From contig JAEUSA010000373.1 of the NCBI GenBank assembly GCA_016788945.1, forward strand, positions 1 to 22,103: a DNA stretch of 22,103 bases, given 5' to 3'. Source of the stretch: Leptospiraceae bacterium (GTDB taxonomy: Bacteria; Spirochaetota; Leptospiria; Turneriellales; Turneriellaceae). Made by a program: the position numbers and the translations under genes. Positions 21,866 through 22,103 of the stretch are shown here, piece after piece. Each line of letters opens with the position of its first letter. Position 1 is the first letter of the stretch. A model generated the notes under the pieces. It did not search any database. It was given only the letters and a program-made list of their open reading frames with translations, and had not been told where the DNA came from.

Positions 21866-22103
21866 TGTACCAATGGATGCGCCGCTGCGCGCTGAACACC
21901 ACCGACGGCGAGAGACCAAAGGTATCTCTGAACGTATTGGTAAAATGCGCAGAATCGTAAAAACCCGCGCGCAGTGCCGCCTCGGTCAGGTTAACGCCGT
22001 CTCTGATGAGCGTAACCGCGGTTTTCAGGCGATACCATGTGCGGAACATTCTGATCGGCACCCCTACCCTTTCTTTAAACAGATGCGCAAGGCGTGACGG
22101 CGA
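21858..22103 (-). CDS. AraC-family transcriptional regulator, C-terminal part
   Basis: The last 81 codons of a gene that begins beyond the window end. The sequence contains both helix-turn-helix units of the AraC/XylS DNA-binding domain: LAHLFKERVGVPIRMF with the following WYRLKTAVTLI, then NLTEAALRAGFYDSAHFTNT and TFGLSPS, the second-helix signature. It ends in a short HWYIA tail. The N-terminal effector or sensing domain is outside, so the ligand and target are unknown. It is convergent with the plus-strand TPR gene, 39 bases away. Confidence 0.9.
   Translation of the reverse strand, partial: SPSRLAHLFKERVGVPIRMFRTWYRLKTAVTLIRDGVNLTEAALRAGFYDSAHFTNTFRDTFGLSPSVVFSAQRRIHWYIA

Overview
The window is about 54% GC by impression and densely coded, with nine overlapping stop/start junctions or near-abutting gene pairs. 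No tRNA, rRNA, insertion sequence, CRISPR array or phage gene was seen. Several things fit a Gram-negative bacterium of spirochaete type, possibly a Leptospirales relative such as Turneriella or Leptonema: a VKOR-DsbA fusion, a PF10118 di-iron-like protein, a signal-peptide TPR protein, and GatB/HslU/SurE sequences that look spirochaetal to me. This placement is inference from gene content and was not tested by search.

Layout. 1-521 (-): 5' part of a membrane-anchored alpha/beta hydrolase. 643-1131 (+): methylglyoxal synthase. 1112-3018 (-): gatB followed by a PaaI-like hotdog thioesterase. 3104-4009 (-): PF10118 metal-dependent hydrolase-like protein with a palindrome-rich upstream region. 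4170-6704 (+): a small acidic secreted peptide, then a SulP anion transporter fused to a beta-carbonic anhydrase. 6854-8878 (+): UvrD/Rep helicase. 8868-9592 (-): an 87-aa helical protein and a secreted cytochrome with three CXXCH motifs. 9816-12943 (+): a tightly overlapping set of VKOR-DsbA fusion, 131-aa unknown, aroE and aroK. 12978-13090: a cluster of three hairpins. 13161-21818 (+): a second long co-directional run of a degenerate NtrC-like regulator, rsmD, a crotonase, hslU, a 962-aa TPR protein, surE and a 270-aa TPR protein. 21858-22103 (-): C-terminal part of an AraC-type regulator.

Much of the content is core metabolism and housekeeping: Gln-tRNA amidation, shikimate pathway, rRNA methylation, protein quality control and DNA repair. 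The accessory interest lies in four places. The SulP-carbonic anhydrase fusion probably couples bicarbonate movement to CO2 hydration. The VKOR-DsbA fusion is a self-contained disulfide-forming enzyme. The small cytochrome/helical-protein pair is of unknown role. The regulator at 13161 keeps the outline of a sigma-54 activator (receiver-like domain, AAA+ remnant, Fis-type HTH) but has lost the Walker A, GAFTGA and Walker B signatures. I see no defence system or clearly new multi-gene system; the degenerate regulator and the hairpin cluster before it are the most unusual features.
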